Source: Allomesorhizobium sp043769475 (GTDB lineage: Bacteria; Pseudomonadota; Alphaproteobacteria; Rhizobiales; Rhizobiaceae). Taken from it: 64,000 nucleotides of DNA. The stretch covers positions 3,906,001 to 3,970,000 of the forward strand of contig NZ_CP171729.1 of NCBI RefSeq assembly GCF_043769475.1. The letters run 5' to 3'. Positions 60,061 to 64,000 of the stretch are shown here, in pieces (position 1 is the first letter of the stretch; each line of letters opens with the position of its first letter). The position numbers were made by a program, and so were the translations under genes. The notes under the pieces were generated by a model. That model saw nothing but the letters and a program-made list of their open reading frames with translations, did no database searches and had not been told where the DNA came from.

Positions 60061-60591
60061 TTGGTCCCGGCCGACGCAGGGCAAGGGTCCGGCGCACTGG
60101 CGTTGAAAAACACGGTCGACAACCCGGACTATGTCGCAGCCGACGCCAGCCGCAATCGGCTGGAACTGGCCAGTCGCGCAGGGGTACTCGAAACCGCGCT
60201 CGATGCGGCCGACACAATCAACGCACAAAATAGCCTCGAGAAGATGTTAGCCCATCAGATGGCTGCTGTTCACCGTTCGGCTATGGTGCTTGCGGCACAA
60301 TCTGACCGACGTTTGGAGCGGCTTGCCCGCTCAAACCTCAGCTACCCGGACATAGATTTGAAGACAGTCGAAGCCGCCACAAGGCTCGCAGGAGCTGTGG
60401 CCCGCTCAACCTTGGCCTTCCAGCAGGGACTGCTCACGCTCCATAAGATCAGAAACGGGGGTTCCCAGCGGATTGTGGTGCAGCATGTCACGGTTTCCCC
60501 CGGTGGTCAGGCCGTGGTCGCCGGCGAGATGAAGACAGGGGGTGGGGGTAGCCGGCGCAACCGGGAGGGGGTTGCCAAAAATGGCCGATGA
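60022..60591 (+). CDS. Mobile-region-associated hypothetical protein, possibly truncated at its N-terminus
   Basis: The frame has 189 residues with GTG 60022 as nominal start. The segment NPDYVAADASRNRLELASRA, then DTINAQNSLEKMLAHQMAAV, and the C-terminal VVVQHVTVSPGGQAVVAGEM match a family of small proteins common on rhizobial integrative elements. The first 25 residues look unrelated to it and lie next to the IS110 gene, so the true start may be lost or replaced by the insertion. It overlaps the next gene by 11 bases. Confidence 0.6.
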   Translation: MPAALQSFGAGGELVPADAGQGSGALALKNTVDNPDYVAADASRNRLELASRAGVLETALDAADTINAQNSLEKMLAHQMAAVHRSAMVLAAQSDRRLERLARSNLSYPDIDLKTVEAATRLAGAVARSTLAFQQGLLTLHKIRNGGSQRIVVQHVTVSPGGQAVVAGEMKTGGGGSRRNREGVAKNGR

Positions 60592-60880
60592 ACCTCAGGC
60601 ACCCGGAAACCCTCGGTGGCGTGAGCATCTTGAGCTTGCAAATGCCGCCACTCGCTGCGGAGCCAGGCGGCGGGACGGCGGTTCATGCCTGTCCCCAGCC
60701 ATGCCGAATGGACGCTGCCGAATGCACGGGGGTAAGAGCACCGGACCAAGAACGGCGGAGGGGCTCGAGAGATCCCGCAAGGCAAACTGGCGGCACGGAT
60801 ACTACGCTGCGGAAGCGAAGCTCGAACGGATGCAGGCGCGGATCGAGATGGCCGCACTCCGGAAGCTGCTGAAGCTCTGA
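60581..60880 (+). CDS. HGG-motif small protein (mobile-element associated)
   Basis: A 99-residue basic protein from ATG 60581, overlapping the preceding gene by 11 bases. It contains CGARRRDGGSCLSPAMPNGR and the motif CRMHGGKSTGPRTAEGLERS, with cysteines and histidine that may bind zinc, then a helical tail (ARIEMAALRKLLKL). Proteins with HGGxSTGPRT occur next to the preceding family on rhizobial mobile regions. The biochemical role is unknown. Confidence 0.65.
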   Translation: MADEPQAPGNPRWREHLELANAATRCGARRRDGGSCLSPAMPNGRCRMHGGKSTGPRTAEGLERSRKANWRHGYYAAEAKLERMQARIEMAALRKLLKL

Positions 60881-61156
60881 AGGATTTCGCCGGGGTGAGG
60901 CGCAGACAAGGCAAGCCATTCCGCCCTCCAAGCCGCGGATGGCCGCTTTGCGCCCCAGTATCGGTCGTACAGCTCTCGTATGCCTACTCCGAAAAGCGGA
61001 CATCAAGTTCGTAAAGGTGAGAATGAAAGAACAACTTCTCCGTCGGCGCTGCTACGCAACATGTCGGATGCTGCTCCAGCGTATTAGCCGCAGAACGATG
61101 TCGAGGACGAAACAGTGCCCTCCTTGGAATGAACATGAGGAATGACCCCACCTAGT

Positions 61157-61825
61157 CTAGAGCAAATGCAGTTGAGCGCTCCGTGGGGGGGCCGAGCGAA
61201 CGCTGTAAAATTCCTCAAGACATCCGATGAACTCGCTCCGCCCTCCATAGCTAGGATGGCGAACGGCAGTAGCCTCAAGTCCAAGATCAGCCAAAGCAGC
61301 CTGAGCATCACGCCCGATTGCAACAAGGTGTTTCGGACGCAAAGCATCAACTAGCGCTTCTAAAATAGGTTTGCATGCCAGACGCTCGTTGCGGGTATGA
61401 CACCGATTTGTCATCGGTTCATTGGCCCCATGTGGATGAAATGGAAAGACGTTCCAGAGAAAGATCGGCTGCTTAATTGAACGCAGCATCTGCCATACAA
61501 CGCTCGCGGTGCGTTCTGCTACGGGTGGGCCCTTGGTGGCCCTCCTCAGCGGTTCAGTTCCGAGAAGTTCTGCATGCCAATCGAGATGCGCCTCGTCGGT
61601 CAACGCGAGACCTGTTCGGCGGCCACCACGATACCCGAGATCTCTAGCAATCCAGAAGGAATGAACCCCTCTCTCAATTGCTGCTTTCAAGACGGCTTCG
61701 AGGTTCCGCCGCCGGACTGCTGGCGCATCCTCCGCGTCAAACTCTGGACATGCATCGGCATACGGATTGAACGTATTGGCAAAATGGTAGGAAGCGAGTT
61801 CTTCGACAAAGGCACCTGGTTTCAT
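61157..61825 (-). CDS. Uracil-DNA-glycosylase-superfamily-like protein
   Basis: A 222-residue protein. A first loop-like motif is FWIARDLGYRGGRRTGLALT near residues 57-76, then FLWNVFPFHPHG and the family ending VAIGRDAQAALADLGLEATA, VRHPSYGG, where HPS corresponds to UDG motif 2. The usual catalytic GQDPYH form is absent, so base specificity cannot be stated. It overlaps the upstream MazG-type gene by four bases (ATGA). Together with the Nmad2-like gene it suggests removal of a modified base from DNA. Confidence 0.7.
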   Translation of the reverse strand: MKPGAFVEELASYHFANTFNPYADACPEFDAEDAPAVRRRNLEAVLKAAIERGVHSFWIARDLGYRGGRRTGLALTDEAHLDWHAELLGTEPLRRATKGPPVAERTASVVWQMLRSIKQPIFLWNVFPFHPHGANEPMTNRCHTRNERLACKPILEALVDALRPKHLVAIGRDAQAALADLGLEATAVRHPSYGGRSEFIGCLEEFYSVRSAPPRSAQLHLL

Positions 61826-62970
61826 GGCGCAAGCTCCTGCACAATCATATCACGCTTGTCCAGATCAAGGATGAGGCGTCCGCGTCGGTGCTCGCGCAAA
61901 AATCGATAGGCGGCGTTACCTTTCAGGATCGCTTCCTCCCAAAGCCACAGCGGACATTTTTCCGCCTCGAACCCCTGAACGAAACTCCGAACAGTCTTCA
62001 GCAGATTGAAGTCCACCTCGGTGCGTCCCTCAAAGAACTGATGTTCCTTGGCTCTCGCGAAGACGTAGGCCGCGACGCCCTCTTCCAGAATGATCGCGCG
62101 CGCACCGTCCTCGCCATCGTCGACCTTGGTCTTGCTCTTTCTTTTCAGTTTCAGCAGAGCGCGAGTCACGGGCGACCAACCGAGTATGGCCGCATAGGCA
62201 TAGTGAAAGGCGTCATGAAATCTGTAAAAGTCTTCCACGACGCTATTATCGGTAAGGCGGTCACCGATATTGACGCCGTTGCACCGCTGATAGACGTATT
62301 GCTTCGGGCCAGAATAGCGCTCGAAGATCTCAATCTCGATATTCCGAGGAAGCTGTTCTTCGGGAGGAAACTCAAGATCGAACAGGGGAGGCGGGGTGCG
62401 ATCCGTTGGCCAACGGTCCTGCGCCTTCCACAGATTGTGAGCAGCCGCTTCGCCCAGTATCACGCCTGCCTCGTTGGCAGCATGCACCAGATTGCGGAAG
62501 ATAATTCTCAGCTTTTCCGCAAAAGCGGCTGGATCGGCACCTGAAAGAGCTTGACCCTCGCTATCGGCGAGATTGCCGACGGAGTTCGCCAATTTCAAAA
62601 GTGTTCGTGCGAATTCCGTCGTCGGAGCAGCGAGGTTGAGCGTTTGTTGCGGTTGCAGATTGACGAAGAGAAGTGCCTCGTTTGAGCCGTGCCCAAATTC
62701 GTCTGCAATATCCGCAAGCCGGATATTTGCGTGGGCTGCAATGACGGCCAAATACCAGAGTGCGTCACCAAACTCCTCGATGACGCCGCTTTCGTACGAG
62801 TCGTAAGCCTTCGAGTCCCGCTGCTTCTTTTTTACTTCACTAAGGAGGCTGCCGGTTTCACCAAACAGCCCTAGAATTGGCAAGCTCAAATTTCCGGATT
62901 TCAGGCGTGTTCGATCTGTCCTGACCGCCAAATTTTGATATTCGTTTAGTGATAAAGACGATCCATCCAT
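61822..62970 (-). CDS. MazG-type nucleotide pyrophosphohydrolase with extra C-terminal domain
   Basis: A 382-residue protein. Residues 25-85 form a MazG domain with the metal-binding acidic pattern: E38 and E45 in GLFGETGSLLSEVKKK, E65/E66 and D69 in VIEEFGDALWYLAV. The C-terminal part (about 210-370) is a separate domain with HDAFH in YRFHDAFHYAYAAILGWSP and ILEEGVAAYVFARAKEH, resembling the C-terminal domain of MazG proteins linked to nucleotide modification. It would hydrolyse a (modified) nucleoside triphosphate to the monophosphate. Middle gene of the operon. Confidence 0.75.
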   Translation of the reverse strand: MDGSSLSLNEYQNLAVRTDRTRLKSGNLSLPILGLFGETGSLLSEVKKKQRDSKAYDSYESGVIEEFGDALWYLAVIAAHANIRLADIADEFGHGSNEALLFVNLQPQQTLNLAAPTTEFARTLLKLANSVGNLADSEGQALSGADPAAFAEKLRIIFRNLVHAANEAGVILGEAAAHNLWKAQDRWPTDRTPPPLFDLEFPPEEQLPRNIEIEIFERYSGPKQYVYQRCNGVNIGDRLTDNSVVEDFYRFHDAFHYAYAAILGWSPVTRALLKLKRKSKTKVDDGEDGARAIILEEGVAAYVFARAKEHQFFEGRTEVDFNLLKTVRSFVQGFEAEKCPLWLWEEAILKGNAAYRFLREHRRGRLILDLDKRDMIVQELAP

Positions 62971-63127
62971 CGCGAATCCCCCGCGGGAGAAGATTGCCAG
63001 ATGATCGTGGCGTAAGGAATCGCAGAGACTGAACTTAGGCGTGCTGTTGCTTTCCAGTCACACGTAATGGAGCAACGCACTCGGTCAATCAAAGTGCCGT
63101 ATCCGGCACCGGCAAAGCGGTTAAGCG

Positions 63128-63718
63128 TCACCAATCCCCAGGTTCACCTACATACCCACGCTCGAGCAACGTTGCCAGCCAAGCCTCGATGGTGACCCGC
63201 TGCTCGTCTGAAAACCGGCATTTGTGGCCTGGACCTTTTTTGATCAAAAAACGCACGTCTTCCGGGATGACGGGAGCCGACTTCCCGAAATATGCGAAGT
63301 CGGTCGCAAGCATGACCTTTTCCGTCGTGCCGGTATCGCGTTCCCGATTTGCCACACTCAGACTGCCGTCGTCCTCGCTATGAAAAGAGTCGATCTGCTG
63401 GAATATGCCGTCGCCACCGGTATGGTAGATGTTGTCGCCATAGCGATGCATCATGCTGCCGTTCATGTTTGGCTTTTTGCGTATGAAGCGCGGGTCTGAC
63501 CAATAGCCGTCGAACGAGGTGATTTCCGATATTCGCATCCAGTAGACGAGGCGGTCAGTAGCCTGCAGGTCTGCCGAGCCTGTTCCGATTATGAGGTCGC
63601 CTGCGCTGGCAAACTTTCGGATTATCGGCTTGCAGTTTGCTAGCGTACATACTCCCCAGAACGGGTTCGGAGCAAAGCCAAGGTCATGTTCGACGACATA
63701 GGAGTAGATTCGGCTCAC
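63128..63718 (-). CDS. Nmad2-like (nucleotide modification associated) protein
   Basis: A 196-residue protein starting with GTG, three bases after the stop of the upstream gene. Recognisable segments are IYSYVVEHDLGFAPNPFWGV, CTLANCKPIIRKFASAGDLI, IGTGS and YWMRISEITSFDGYWSDPRF, which match the Nmad2 domain predicted from comparative genomics to take part in DNA base modification. About 157 noncoding bases separate it from the MazG-type gene. Enzymatic activity is unproven. Confidence 0.65.
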   Translation of the reverse strand: MSRIYSYVVEHDLGFAPNPFWGVCTLANCKPIIRKFASAGDLIIGTGSADLQATDRLVYWMRISEITSFDGYWSDPRFIRKKPNMNGSMMHRYGDNIYHTGGDGIFQQIDSFHSEDDGSLSVANRERDTGTTEKVMLATDFAYFGKSAPVIPEDVRFLIKKGPGHKCRFSDEQRVTIEAWLATLLERGYVGEPGDW

Positions 63719-63721
63719 GGC

Positions 63722-64000
63722 TCAGCACTTATTGCGTTTGGTGCGAGGTTTTGGCCTCTTCTCCCCGCCGCGCTGTTCCCAGATTTCCGTCTCGCCCTTC
63801 AGCGTCGGCGTCAAGGCGTCGGAACCGCTGTCAACTGTGGTGGCGTATTTTCCGATCGATTCAGGGACACCGCCTGTCCCGCCCTCGTCCGCGCGCAACC
63901 AAATCGCCACGACCCGAATGCCAGCGCCGGCAAAAGCCATCGTCCGAGCGTCAATGATACCGACGTCTTCTGGCGCGGCTGGGAGCCCGACAACGCCGAT
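63722..64000 (-). CDS. Unidentified protein, 5' end beyond the window
   Basis: The frame is open to the right edge, so only the last 92 residues are seen. The segment IIDARTMAFAGAGIRVVAIW and the following GTGGVPESIGKYATTVDSGS suggest an ordered enzyme domain, then a basic lysine/arginine tail (EKRPKPRTKRNKC). I cannot name a family. Because only three bases separate it from the Nmad2-like gene, it should be part of the same operon. Confidence 0.55.
   Translation of the reverse strand: MGVVGLPAAPEDVGIIDARTMAFAGAGIRVVAIWLRADEGGTGGVPESIGKYATTVDSGSDALTPTLKGETEIWEQRGGEKRPKPRTKRNKC

Noticed and set aside
55836..64000. Complete prophage
   Set aside because: No integrase, terminase, capsid or tail genes were recognised; only IS110 and small mobile-region proteins are present.

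Overview
The window is GC-rich and looks like the chromosome of an alphaproteobacterium of the Hyphomicrobiales, probably the Mesorhizobium/Phyllobacteriaceae group. Evidence: a complete PhyR-NepR-EcfG general stress locus, a pstSCAB-phoU-phoB operon whose PstA and PstC have extended N-terminal regions, a xylose ABC transporter with a single-domain FrcA-type ATPase, and short palindromic intergenic repeats. There is no rRNA, no recognisable tRNA and no CRISPR array.

Layout. 0-5 kb: an adenylate cyclase-TolB-TPR fusion, a complete IS630-family insertion sequence with identifiable ends, a secreted cupin and a small membrane protein. 5-17.2 kb: a catabolic unit with a PotABCD-type transporter, a BetI-like TetR regulator, a class III aminotransferase, a SAM methyltransferase, two paralogous FAD oxidoreductases (the first frameshifted), a GcvT-like protein and an 80-residue protein. 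It looks like uptake and breakdown of an unidentified N-methylated amine, and two intergenic regions share a TetR-type dyad. 17.2-21.3 kb: two tandem GNAT proteins, an MhqD/MhqO pair and a formylglycine-type phosphonate monoester hydrolase/sulfatase.

21.3-30.9 kb is a general stress island. Around ecfG, nepR, phyR, a single-domain response regulator and an HWE-type kinase lie nine exact matches to the EcfG promoter form GGAAC-N16/17-CGTT. Each sits in front of a gene: a PRC-barrel protein, a DUF883 operon, an AI-2E family transporter, nepR-ecfG, phyR, a 54-residue DUF1328 protein, the kinase, a 57-residue membrane protein and a 108-residue protein. A frameshifted alpha/beta hydrolase in the middle is bracketed by ~93 bp direct copies of the end of the kinase gene.

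30.9-35.6 kb: xylose-type ABC transporter (ATPase, permease, binding protein) divergent from a ROK repressor, with a perfect 12+12 palindrome between them. 35.6-42.1 kb: phosphate operon pstS-pstC-pstA-pstB-phoU-phoB with a Pho box before pstS and no phoR. 42.2-46 kb: a 1248-residue hybrid kinase with several PAS domains. 46.9-53.7 kb: M19 dipeptidase, dipeptide ABC transporter and a Rid-family protein lacking the RidA catalytic arginine. 54.1-55.7 kb: a HerA-like ATPase.

55.8-64 kb is accessory: small or broken genes, an IS110-family element, two small mobile-DNA-associated proteins, and a minus-strand operon running off the right edge that encodes an Nmad2-like protein, a MazG-type pyrophosphohydrolase with an extra C-terminal domain and a uracil-DNA-glycosylase-like protein. 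This last operon is the best candidate for a poorly described DNA-modification or anti-phage system.
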